From a virus: 36,143 nucleotides of DNA. The position numbers were made by a program, and so were the translations under genes. Location of the stretch: IMG/VR virus record IMGVR_UViG_3300047559_000122, positions 1 through 36,143 of that record; one strand, 5' to 3'. Below, piece after piece: positions 1 through 6,342 of the stretch (within the stretch, counting starts at the first letter, position 1; each line of letters begins with the position of its first letter). The notes beneath the pieces were generated by a model. It had not been told where the DNA came from. It saw only the letters and a program-made list of their open reading frames with translations, and did not search any database.

Positions 1-903
1 TACTATTACAATACAGGAGTATTTCCTAAATTAAAATTAGACTACTCAAATAAATTTACAGTCAATACATTTTCAAGATCACATGACGAATACTATTTGG
101 AGAATGGTAGATTAATCTCTAAAAAGAATGGTACATCACCAGTATTTGTGCATGACAATGGTTGGAATCACGGCAGTCCCAAATTTTTAAATCATTTCGA
201 ATTAAAGAGATTTTTCGTGGATTCCTACCCGAGATTAAAAGAAATCTCAAAGGACAGACCAATTCATCATTCCCACCAAGATTATTTAATCAGATTAAGA
301 GATGAATTCGGGTTCGATCCTTCAGTCATTTATGATGTGGGTGCGTGTGTCGGTCAATGGACAACGATCGCCAAAGAAGTGTGGCCAAACGCCCAATTCT
401 ATCTATTCGAAGGTATGGAAGAGTCTGAAGACATTTTCATGGAAACAAATCACCAATATGAGATTGGGGTTTTCAGTGACATGGATGATAAAGAAGTAAC
501 ATTCTACAAAAATGTAACATTCCCCGGTGGTAATTCATATTATAGAGAAAACCCTGAACACAGTAGTATGGCCGAGGTATTATTTAATAATCCCTCAAAT
601 CAATTTTCGGTGAAGACCAAAACATTGGACACAACTATAAAAAGAAGACATTTCCCATTACCTGATTTATTAAAAATTGATGTTCAGGGATGTGAAATCG
701 ATATTTTAAGAGGTTCAAGTGAAATTTTAAAACATGTGAAACACCTAATTGTGGAGTTACAACATGTTGAATATAACATCGGTGCACAGAAATCGGACGA
801 AACAATTCCCATTATTGAATCTATGGGATTTGAATTGGTTACCCCGAAGTTTTCACCATCAAGTCCCGCAGATGCGGATTATCATTTTAAAAGAAAAGAA
901 TAA
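1..903 (+). CDS. PLOD-like glycosyltransferase end fused to FkbM-type methyltransferase (5' partial)
   Basis: The frame is open from base 1, so the start lies outside the window; the TTG at 97 is not a convincing start. The first ~60 residues (NTGVFPKLKL, then PVFVHDNGWNHGSPKFLNHF) resemble the end of the PLOD/GT25-like glycosyltransferase domain, where a VxxHGNG-type motif precedes an L-N segment. From about residue 100 a class I SAM methyltransferase of the FkbM (Methyltransf_21) family follows: VIYDVGACVGQW is the SAM-binding loop, FYLFEG the end of strand 2, and LLKIDVQGCEIDIL the family signature. FkbM enzymes O-methylate sugars, so a two-step sugar transfer and methylation is a reasonable inference. 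The stop abuts the ATG of the carbamoyltransferase, implying one operon. The FkbM call is firm, the glycosyltransferase half less so. Confidence 0.85.
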   Translation, partial: YYYNTGVFPKLKLDYSNKFTVNTFSRSHDEYYLENGRLISKKNGTSPVFVHDNGWNHGSPKFLNHFELKRFFVDSYPRLKEISKDRPIHHSHQDYLIRLRDEFGFDPSVIYDVGACVGQWTTIAKEVWPNAQFYLFEGMEESEDIFMETNHQYEIGVFSDMDDKEVTFYKNVTFPGGNSYYRENPEHSSMAEVLFNNPSNQFSVKTKTLDTTIKRRHFPLPDLLKIDVQGCEIDILRGSSEILKHVKHLIVELQHVEYNIGAQKSDETIPIIESMGFELVTPKFSPSSPADADYHFKRKE

Positions 904-2463
904 ATGGGTTTACCAAATATAGCATTACATAGTCACCATAACGCATCGGTTGCGGTCGAGTTAGGTGGGGATATCATTACCGTAATTGAATTAGAGAGAT
1001 TTGTTAATTTAAAAAATGCGAGTCATTGTTTTTTTCAACCAATTCACGTACACGATGTGATCCTTGGTGAAATTTATGAGTACTTAAAACTTACCTATGG
1101 TTTTACCCATTACGATAAGTTCGTGATTGGTCAGGGTTACAAAGAGGTACCTCAAGAGTGGAGGAATGTAATCCCTGCGAATGAGTACATTGTTAATGAG
1201 GATCACCACCCATCCCACGCATCATCAAGTTTTTACCAATCACCCCACAACGAAGCATTAATCATATCATTTGATGGTGGTGCGAACGATGGGTTTTTTA
1301 GATTCTTTCACGGGATCAAAGGACAAGACTTGGTAGATGTTAAATCATTCGCAATCGATTTGGGTAGTCACTATCACTTAATTGGATTATTCTGTGAGGA
1401 CATCAAACACTATGATCAATTAACTGCGGCAGGTAAGGTATTAGGATTACAATCCTATGGTAATGTTAGGGAGGAGTGGTTACAACCACTTATCGACTTT
1501 TTCAGATCACCAATACCCTACTTTAGTAATTTAGAACAAAAGAAAGTGACACTATCTGAAAGGATCGGAATTCCATTTTCTGAACATAATAAATTAACAG
1601 GTCAAGATGAATATGACTTTGCCAGAACTGCACAGGAGGCGTTTGAAATCATCTTCTTTGAGTGTGCCGATCCTGTAATAAGACAGTACAACCTACCTGT
1701 AATATTGACGGGTGGTTGTGCATTGAACATCACACTAAACACGAGGGTTAAAGAAAGATACCCTGATTTAGATGTGTTTGTTGCACCAAACTCAAGTGAT
1801 TGCGGAATTACTGTGGGACTTTTGTGTTCATTAGTAAAACCAACAAAAATCATTGATGTAACTTATAAAGGTGTTGGTGTTTTAGATAGAAGTTTACTCA
1901 TGGAATACGTTAACACCTACAATGCAAGGAAGGCAACCATTGATGGGATAGTGCAGGATCTTATGAATCAGAGAATATTAGGGTTAATCCAAGGAGGATC
2001 TGAACACGGTCCAAGGGCCTTAGGTAATAGAAGTATTATTTGTTCACCTATCCCCTTAGATATGAAGGATACTTTAAACCATAAGGTAAAACATAGAGAG
2101 TGGTTTAGACCATTTGCACCAATTGTTAGGTTGGAGGATGTTTCCGAATATTTTGAATGGGAGGGTGAAAGTAGATGGATGAATTTCTGTCCTAAAGTTA
2201 AGGATGAGTGGAGAGATAGATTACCCGCTATTACCCATATTGATGGGACAGGTAGGGTCCAGACAGTTACTAAAGAACAGAATCCTTTGATTTACGATAT
2301 ACTAACTAAGTTTAAAGAAAAGACGGGTGTAGGGGTTTTAGTTAATACATCATTTAATGTTGATAGGAAACCGATCTTATCCTCATATAAAGATGCACTA
2401 AAGGTTTTCCACGAAACACAATTAGATCGTCTTTATTTGGACGGTTATTACTTTGTTAAATAA
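904..2463 (+). CDS. NodU/CmcH-family carbamoyltransferase
   Basis: This 519-residue protein has the two-domain carbamoyltransferase layout. The N-terminal ASKHA-like half contains SHHNASVAV near residue 12, DHHPSHASSSFY near 100, ISFDGGANDG near 120 and LTGGCALN near 265. The C-terminal half contains QGGSEHGPRALGNRSI near 360, HREWFRPFAPIV near 395, and VLVNTSFN near 480. The family uses carbamoyl phosphate and ATP to carbamoylate a hydroxyl on a sugar or related acceptor. The length fits the family. It follows the FkbM gene without a gap, so the pair probably decorates a glycan. The target could be a virion glycan, host envelope sugar or modified nucleotide; the sequence does not tell which. 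A terminator hairpin follows the stop. Confidence 0.9.
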   Translation: MGLPNIALHSHHNASVAVELGGDIITVIELERFVNLKNASHCFFQPIHVHDVILGEIYEYLKLTYGFTHYDKFVIGQGYKEVPQEWRNVIPANEYIVNEDHHPSHASSSFYQSPHNEALIISFDGGANDGFFRFFHGIKGQDLVDVKSFAIDLGSHYHLIGLFCEDIKHYDQLTAAGKVLGLQSYGNVREEWLQPLIDFFRSPIPYFSNLEQKKVTLSERIGIPFSEHNKLTGQDEYDFARTAQEAFEIIFFECADPVIRQYNLPVILTGGCALNITLNTRVKERYPDLDVFVAPNSSDCGITVGLLCSLVKPTKIIDVTYKGVGVLDRSLLMEYVNTYNARKATIDGIVQDLMNQRILGLIQGGSEHGPRALGNRSIICSPIPLDMKDTLNHKVKHREWFRPFAPIVRLEDVSEYFEWEGESRWMNFCPKVKDEWRDRLPAITHIDGTGRVQTVTKEQNPLIYDILTKFKEKTGVGVLVNTSFNVDRKPILSSYKDALKVFHETQLDRLYLDGYYFVK

Positions 2464-2465
2464 AA

Positions 2466-2496
2466 AAACCCTCTTATTTAGAGGGTTTCTTTTTCT
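2466..2496 (+). terminator. Intrinsic terminator, end of glycan operon
   Basis: AAACCCTCT (2466-2474) pairs with AGAGGGTTT (2480-2488) across a 5-nt loop and is followed by a T-rich run. It sits 3 nt after the carbamoyltransferase stop. An A-run on the other side lets it also work leftward, where it overlaps the end of the small minus-strand gene at 2474. Confidence 0.85.
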
Positions 2497-2614
2497 CAGG
2501 TACCTGTAGACCCTTATTGAGGGTTTCCTTTTTAACGTAGTGGTTCTTAGTTGCATCCTTATGTTTTTCAAGGATACGTTTTTTCTCACTATCTGACATT
2601 CCAAAAACTGACAT
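2474..2614 (-). CDS. Small basic protein, 46 aa
   Basis: A short minus-strand frame encodes MSVFGMSDSEKKRILEKHKD and continues basic, ending KKKPSK. The alternative start at the internal Met (MSDSEKK) lies at 2599. I do not recognise a named family. The segment SEKKRILEKHK resembles the short amphipathic N-termini of other proteins in this window (serine/glutamate, then R-I-L-E), which I interpret elsewhere as possible head-targeting peptides. Its 3' end overlaps the terminator hairpin of the convergent operon. It is probably real, given the clean frame and position directly downstream of two other leftward genes, but the function is unknown. Confidence 0.55.
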   Translation of the reverse strand: MSVFGMSDSEKKRILEKHKDATKNHYVKKETLNKGLQVPEKKKPSK

Positions 2615-2617
2615 AAC

Positions 2618-2902
2618 TTAAGTGTTTAAAATATTTATTGCTTCTTCCTTTTTACTTTTTAGTAAGGAACATTTTTCATACTCCTCCCTCTCTTCATAAA
2701 CACTGATAAGAGAATTAACGATTTCAATGTACAATTCCAAATCAGAGGAATACGAAAATATGGTATTAGAACTATAATAATAATTTAAAATGACATTGTC
2801 AACGGTTGAAATAAAGTTGTAGATCATCCTTAACTCATCTTCATTATAATTACCGACATTTAAAACTCTTGTTGCTTGTAAGAGAAAGTTAATCTTGAAC
2901 AC
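2618..2902 (-). CDS. Small helical hypothetical protein, 94 aa
   Basis: This leftward protein of 94 residues is predicted by eye to be mostly helical, with an acidic YEEREEYEKC segment followed by SLLKSKKEEAINIL at the C-terminus. The latter resembles UvrB/UvrC-like (UVR) helical hairpins of the EYEKAAxLRDE type, but the match is short. Its start lies within the end of the upstream gene (14-nt overlap), indicating translational coupling. No enzyme motif is visible and the function is unknown. Confidence 0.6.
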   Translation of the reverse strand: MFKINFLLQATRVLNVGNYNEDELRMIYNFISTVDNVILNYYYSSNTIFSYSSDLELYIEIVNSLISVYEEREEYEKCSLLKSKKEEAINILNT

Positions 2903-3233
2903 TATTATTTGTTTCTAAAGCCATTTGATTATTAAGGACTCTGAAACACTCCATAAAACCATCAAGTTCGATTTCTTCTCGATTGTTTCTCGATGACTGT
3001 GAGGGGCATAGAACTGATCCATCACCTAAGGTGATTGTGTATAACCATTGATTTGGTCCGAATCTCTCTATCATTAGAAACACCTTCTCTTTATCGAAGA
3101 AATAATATAACTTCTTCGGGTCAAACAAATACAATGTCGATAACCCAATCACACCCACATAAGGGAACATTACCTCAACAAACCTTTTGTAGGCGTGAGG
3201 ATAAATAATTCTTATTTTCTTCCAGTTCATCAT
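2889..3233 (-). CDS. Hypothetical protein, 114 aa
   Basis: This is the first gene of a leftward group of three. It starts MMNWKK (either Met possible). It has a tryptophan/aromatic-rich fold with the hydrophobic stretch VMFPYVGVIGLSTLYLF near residues 22-38 and a C-terminal half containing CPSQSSRNNREEIELDGFM. I see no catalytic motif or convincing signal peptide. It shares a 43-nt divergent promoter region with the peptidase gene at 3277. Confidence 0.6.
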   Translation of the reverse strand: MMNWKKIRIIYPHAYKRFVEVMFPYVGVIGLSTLYLFDPKKLYYFFDKEKVFLMIERFGPNQWLYTITLGDGSVLCPSQSSRNNREEIELDGFMECFRVLNNQMALETNNSVQD

Positions 3234-3265
3234 ATTTTAATATACACATTTTATCTCTAAGAGTA

Positions 3266-3273
3266 TATTTATT
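3266..3273 (+). promoter_or_regulatory. TATTTATT promoter-like octamer (gene 3277)
   Basis: TATTTATT is separated from the ATG at 3277 by only AAT. It is one of about 18 copies of the same octamer found before transcription-unit heads in this window. In this copy the context TATATTTATT also resembles the Bacteroidetes -7 box TAnnTTTG with A in place of G. No -33 TTG is seen at the usual distance. If it is a promoter, the start of transcription would fall at or next to the ATG. Confidence 0.6.
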
Positions 3274-3276
3274 AAT

Positions 3277-3942
3277 ATGAAAATTAAACTGACAGAGTCT
3301 CAAATTATAAATATCCTCAAAGAGTCAGATAGTGAAGATGTAAAGAAAATTGCCGATAAAATCGGTGATTCTAATAAGTTCACTGACGCTATGGATGCCC
3401 TGTCGTTTTTTATGAGTAAATCCGACGATGTAAATCGAGGTGATGGGTCCATAATCGCTAAATGGGCGGGTATTGATATTAACCCAAAATTTAATGCTGA
3501 CGGCGCTGCCCCTGAAGATTTTAAAACTATTGACATTTGGCCGGTTAATGATGCAACACTAACTAGTGGTTTTGGTCCAAGAAATATTGGAAAGGGTGCT
3601 TCGAAAAATCACATGGGTGTGGACTTAGGAGTACCCGTTGGGACTCCAATCTTTTCACCTGCGGACGGTGTGGTTGAGGCCGCGAGAGACACTACTCCAG
3701 ATGCGTGTGGTGGGTTCGTAAAAATTAAACATGATAGATATTCAACCAAATACTGTCATTTAAGTAATTTTAATGTAGTTAAGAAAGGTGATCAAGTCAA
3801 GAAGGGTCAATTAATAGGTTATACTGGTGGGGCGGAAGGTGCTAAATATAGTGGTAATTCACAAGGACCTCACCTACATTATGAGGTGTTAGTGGGAGAA
3901 CGTCACGTAGACCCACAACAAGTCCACACTAGACTTTCTTAA
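3277..3942 (+). CDS. M23 (LytM) peptidase with putative capsid-targeting N-terminus
   Basis: Residues ~88-215 form an M23/LytM zinc endopeptidase domain. The ligand motif HMGVD (H112, D116) and HLH (H199, H201) are present with an added H161 in YCHLS, and GFGPR and GPHLHYEV match the family. These enzymes cut peptide cross-links of peptidoglycan. There is no signal peptide. Instead the protein starts MKIKLTESQIINILKESD: an amphipathic helix ending in I-L-K-E, which fits the (L/I)-x-E cleavage site of T4-type prohead proteases. I infer it may be packaged in the head and delivered during infection; a tail-tip role is the alternative. The start is fixed by the TATTTATT motif 3 nt upstream. Confidence 0.88.
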   Translation: MKIKLTESQIINILKESDSEDVKKIADKIGDSNKFTDAMDALSFFMSKSDDVNRGDGSIIAKWAGIDINPKFNADGAAPEDFKTIDIWPVNDATLTSGFGPRNIGKGASKNHMGVDLGVPVGTPIFSPADGVVEAARDTTPDACGGFVKIKHDRYSTKYCHLSNFNVVKKGDQVKKGQLIGYTGGAEGAKYSGNSQGPHLHYEVLVGERHVDPQQVHTRLS

Positions 3943-3952
3943 GGATCATAAT

Positions 3953-3977
3953 AATTATAGTTGTTTACACTATAATT
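3953..3977. other. Inverted repeat between genes 3277 and 3980
   Basis: AATTATAG (3953-3960) and CTATAATT (3970-3977) form an AT-rich 8-bp hairpin with a 9-nt loop, ending 2 nt before the next ATG. It could be a weak terminator, an RNA stabiliser or a structure controlling the next start. Its low GC makes it a poor terminator. Confidence 0.4.
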
Positions 3978-3979
3978 TT

Positions 3980-4216
3980 ATGGAAATAATCGATTATTAT
4001 TATGACGAAAACGAACAACTATTAGACGTTCGTTTCACAACCGACCCCGACAGTGATTTCTATAGGGTTATAATCTTGACATTAGAGGATATATTTTATT
4101 ACACACCCACAATTATTGGTGAGGAAGATTTATTGGATATTGATGAAGATTTTATTGTGGAATTATTGGTAGAGTATTTTAGGGATCATGATCTACCTGA
4201 AGAAGAGTTGTTTTAA
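3980..4216 (+). CDS. Small acidic hypothetical protein, 78 aa
   Basis: A 78-residue, strongly acidic protein begins MEIIDYYYDENEQLLDVRF and ends DHDLPEEELF. The alternating hydrophobic residues in the first 35 positions (LDVRFTT, YRVIILTLEDI) suggest a small beta-sheet domain. No known motif is seen. It lies between the M23 peptidase and a second peptidase gene, all rightward, so they are probably expressed together. Confidence 0.65.
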   Translation: MEIIDYYYDENEQLLDVRFTTDPDSDFYRVIILTLEDIFYYTPTIIGEEDLLDIDEDFIVELLVEYFRDHDLPEEELF

Positions 4217-4241
4217 TTTTTCCATTTAATCTTTCTAAGTA

Positions 4242-4249
4242 TATTTATT
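4242..4249 (+). promoter_or_regulatory. TATTTATT promoter-like octamer (gene 4253)
   Basis: The octamer lies 3 nt before the ATG, in the same geometry as at 3266. The context TCTAAGTATATTTATTGTT closely matches the 3266 copy (TCTAAGAGTATATTTATTAAT), so the similarity extends upstream of the octamer. Confidence 0.6.
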
Positions 4250-4252
4250 GTT

Positions 4253-4624
4253 ATGAGTTTCTTAGATAAGAAAAGACAAGATAAGATTGTTGAGTTTGTG
4301 AAGTTTGTTAAAGACGAACTTGGTTTAAAGAAATGCCCATCCATTAAATTATTAAATGGTAGGGGTGACTTGAAAACCACTGCACACTACAATTACTCTA
4401 ATCCTGAGAAAGTCATAAAGGTGAATGCCAAGAACAGACATATTGTTGACATTATGAGAAGTATCGCTCACGAAATGGTTCACCACAAACAATTTGAGGA
4501 GGGTAAATTAGACGGACCAAAACCACCCGATATTGGAGGGGAGATTGAGGATGAGGCAAACGCTAAAGCGGGTCAGTTCATCAAGATGTTCTCAAAACAA
4601 GACAACACCATTTATGATGAGTGA
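4253..4624 (+). CDS. HExxH zinc metalloprotease-like protein
   Basis: This 123-residue protein carries HEMVHH near residue 79, a classical HExxH zinc motif. EIEDEANAKAG follows ~20 residues later and could supply the third, glutamate ligand of a gluzincin. It has no signal peptide and is much smaller than secreted proteases, so it resembles the compact SprT/M78-like domains common in large phages. The substrate is unknown: protein processing and peptidoglycan are both possible. The stop codon directly abuts the stop of the convergent DnaA-like gene (4624/4625). Confidence 0.75.
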   Translation: MSFLDKKRQDKIVEFVKFVKDELGLKKCPSIKLLNGRGDLKTTAHYNYSNPEKVIKVNAKNRHIVDIMRSIAHEMVHHKQFEEGKLDGPKPPDIGGEIEDEANAKAGQFIKMFSKQDNTIYDE

Positions 4625-5002
4625 TTAAGACCACCTCTTAATTTCACTATCAACTCTTTCAAAAACCCTTTCAGCAATTTCATAATAAGTTCTATCGAAT
4701 TGGAACTTGTCTATGTGTGCATTTACACCATGAATTGCGGTTGAGTGGTCTCTATCTAAAAATCCACCAATGGTACTATACGTCATACCAAAACGATCCC
4801 TCATTATAAAACAAAACAGTTGTCTCGAATCTGCCAAATGTCTATGACGTTTTCTTGAGATTAAATCACTTATGGTCGCTTCCGATTCATCCGCAATGAT
4901 TTTAAGGATATCCCACGGAGTGATGTTGAATCTTTGTTTTGTTTTAAACTTACTTCTTACTTTGGGGTCGATACCGGGATATGAATAAGGACTCATTTTC
5001 AT
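4625..5002 (-). CDS. Stand-alone DnaA domain IV-like DNA-binding protein
   Basis: Residues ~28-118 resemble the C-terminal DNA-binding domain IV of the replication initiator DnaA. It has an N-terminal helix (TPWDILKIIADES), then RHLADSRQLFCFIMRDRFGMTYSTIG and the signature-like FLDRDHSTAIHGV at about 81-93; DnaA has a basic DHTTVxHA-type motif at this point. The AAA+ ATPase domain and domains I-II are absent: the whole protein is only 125 residues. It could bind DnaA boxes on host or phage DNA, compete with host initiation, or act as a regulator. It is the last of four leftward genes. Confidence 0.85.
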   Translation of the reverse strand: MKMSPYSYPGIDPKVRSKFKTKQRFNITPWDILKIIADESEATISDLISRKRHRHLADSRQLFCFIMRDRFGMTYSTIGGFLDRDHSTAIHGVNAHIDKFQFDRTYYEIAERVFERVDSEIKRWS

Positions 5003-5003
5003 T

Positions 5004-5657
5004 TTAAAAACGATGAAGGGTTATTTCCAAGTGTGATTCGATCGCCTTGTCGTACTGATTACCACCAATAAGGATATTAGTGTAAAATACTTGAGACGTT
5101 AATTTAAGGACGTTTGATGGCATTGCCCCATAGGTATCAATACTAAACGTATAACGTGTCTTAGAACCTCTGTAATCGGTCTCTATGATGGTAGATTCAG
5201 TACAATAGGTACATGGGAACCAAACATTCATTGTTTCATCGGATATATCGTCAGACACTCTTAAACTGTTATAATCAAATTCCCATTGGGTTGTTGATTC
5301 ATCAAATCTCTTATTTATAATCGTATTTTCAAAATCTTGTGATAATAATAGTTCATTATTTTCAGTTACACCTGTTACAAAGAAGTTAGAGACAGCGGCC
5401 CTGTCATCATCTAACACGATAACTTCACTATTGTAATTAACCTTATCAATAACAACGTCGACTTCGACCACATCCCATCTACCATTGAGATTTAGTTGGG
5501 GATTACTCTCCATCTCAAACTTCTCACAACCTGTTAAGAAGAATAAAATCGCAATAACGACAATGATAACATAGAGTATTTTTACAACCCCATAAGTAAA
5601 CTCTCTTTCTGGTTCTGTACGGTGTTTAGAATCCCACCATTTTCCTGTGTATTTCAT
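5004..5657 (-). CDS. Lipocalin-like lipoprotein, 217 aa
   Basis: The N-terminus has an unusually long charged region (residues 1-24), then a hydrophobic segment VVKILYVIIVVIAILFF and the lipobox LTGC with C44 as the lipidated residue. The rest looks beta-rich, with LNLNGRWDVVEV just after the lipobox, as in many small Bacteroidetes lipocalin-type lipoproteins, plus a CTYC pair. A phage-encoded lipoprotein would sit in the host envelope and could act in superinfection exclusion or envelope protection; this is inference. A later start would give a more normal signal peptide, but no good Met is available before the hydrophobic core. Confidence 0.75.
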   Translation of the reverse strand: MKYTGKWWDSKHRTEPEREFTYGVVKILYVIIVVIAILFFLTGCEKFEMESNPQLNLNGRWDVVEVDVVIDKVNYNSEVIVLDDDRAAVSNFFVTGVTENNELLLSQDFENTIINKRFDESTTQWEFDYNSLRVSDDISDETMNVWFPCTYCTESTIIETDYRGSKTRYTFSIDTYGAMPSNVLKLTSQVFYTNILIGGNQYDKAIESHLEITLHRF

Positions 5658-5665
5658 ATTTTCTA

Positions 5666-5806
5666 TTATTTAAATGTTTGATGACATATAAAATCGTTCA
5701 TCTTTAACATTTGGTTTCTTTTGTGTAGTTTCTTTCTACAGTTCACCCCACACGTCTTTTTGTTGGAGTAACCTTCCATCTCTTTACCACAAATCACACA
5801 TTTCAT
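5666..5806 (-). CDS. Zinc-ribbon miniprotein, 46 aa
   Basis: ATG at 5806 overlaps the stop of the upstream lipoprotein gene (ATGA), so it is translationally coupled. The protein starts MKCVICGKEMEGYSNKKTCG and carries CVIC plus TCGVNC, two CxxC/CxxxC pairs that would bind one zinc, followed by a basic helix (RKKLHKRNQMLK). It resembles the small zinc-ribbon proteins often found in phages and may bind nucleic acid. The function is otherwise unknown. Confidence 0.7.
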   Translation of the reverse strand: MKCVICGKEMEGYSNKKTCGVNCRKKLHKRNQMLKMNDFICHQTFK

Positions 5807-6027
5807 CTCCTCTTTTTTCTTTTTTGTTTTTTCTTCTTTTTGGGTTCACCATAGTATGGGTTATTAGGTCCATACTTATTCGCCTTCATATTTCTATAGA
5901 AAGGGACTTGAATGGAGGTGGGAACACCAACCCTATTTTTATAAACTCTTGGGCAGTGGTAACACGCACATGATGTGAAAGAAAACATCATTAGGACCAC
6001 TAAAAGAAAGTATAATATCCTTTTCAT
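5803..6027 (-). CDS. Small lipoprotein with basic tail, 74 aa
   Basis: The N-terminus MKRILYFLLVVLMMFSFTSC is a clear type II signal peptide with lipobox FTSC and C20 as lipid anchor. More cysteines follow (CACYHC). The C-terminus is a lysine/arginine run (EPKKKKKQKRKKRR). A membrane-anchored, highly basic peptide could bind peptidoglycan, LPS or DNA at the envelope; a spanin-like or exclusion role is possible but unproven. It is the first gene of the leftward group and has a good host-type promoter. Confidence 0.75.
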   Translation of the reverse strand: MKRILYFLLVVLMMFSFTSCACYHCPRVYKNRVGVPTSIQVPFYRNMKANKYGPNNPYYGEPKKKKKQKRKKRR

Positions 6028-6031
6028 AATA

Positions 6032-6061
6032 CAAATATAGGGATATTTTTTGATATCACAA
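6032..6061 (-). promoter_or_regulatory. Bacteroidetes-type promoter for the lipoprotein gene
   Basis: Read leftward, TTG (6059-6061) and TATATTTG (6032-6039) are separated by 19 nt, matching the Bacteroidetes housekeeping consensus (-33 TTG, -7 TAnnTTTG). The -7 box ends 4 nt before the ATG at 6027, so the message would be nearly leaderless. It is one of two good host-type promoters in the window. Confidence 0.7.
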
Positions 6062-6084
6062 CAATCCTCAAAAAAATTTTGGGA

Positions 6085-6092
6085 TATTTATA
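6085..6092 (+). promoter_or_regulatory. TATTTATA promoter-like octamer (gene 6097)
   Basis: The octamer is 4 nt before the ATG at 6097. This geometry, repeated across the window, argues that ATG 6097 is the true start and not the in-frame TTG at 6079, which lies upstream of the motif. Confidence 0.6.
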
Positions 6093-6096
6093 TATT

Positions 6097-6333
6097 ATGA
6101 AAATAATGATATCCGAAAAACAGTTACAGAATCTATTAGGTTCTGAGGTTGAGGTATCTGAACAGGACGCCACCGGAAGTGGGGATGCTCCCACAGATAC
6201 GGGAATACCAAAGTTTGCGGATAGAGTCGGGAGAGACGGTCCTGCGAATCAATTAGGTTTAACCAAATGGGAAACTGTGGTTGGTGCTAAGGTTTCCAGA
6301 GGACCGGGAAACCCACTGTGGAAAAAATCTTAG
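6097..6333 (+). CDS. Small glycine-rich protein with targeting-like N-terminus
   Basis: The protein of 78 residues starts MKIMISEKQLQNLLGSEVEV and continues with a Gly/Asp/Pro-rich, poorly ordered stretch and a short C-terminal W-containing segment. The N-terminus is similar in design to that of the M23 peptidase (MKIKLTESQIINILKE): Met-Lys-Ile, a Ser/Thr-Glu, then an amphipathic helix. It lacks a strict (L/I)-x-E site. It is the first gene of the 6097-10424 block and may be a minor virion protein. The start was chosen from the promoter octamer. Confidence 0.6.
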   Translation: MKIMISEKQLQNLLGSEVEVSEQDATGSGDAPTDTGIPKFADRVGRDGPANQLGLTKWETVVGAKVSRGPGNPLWKKS

Positions 6334-6342
6334 ATAGGTAAT

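Noticed and set aside
2632-2639. Another TATTTATT copy in + orientation
   Set aside because: It lies inside the 3' end of a minus-strand gene and no + strand gene starts downstream, so it may be chance in AT-rich DNA.
6079-6096. TTG start at 6079 for the 6097 gene
   Set aside because: It lies upstream of the promoter-like octamer, which elsewhere precedes the ATG by 3-4 nt; the ATG at 6097 gives a leader like that of related proteins.
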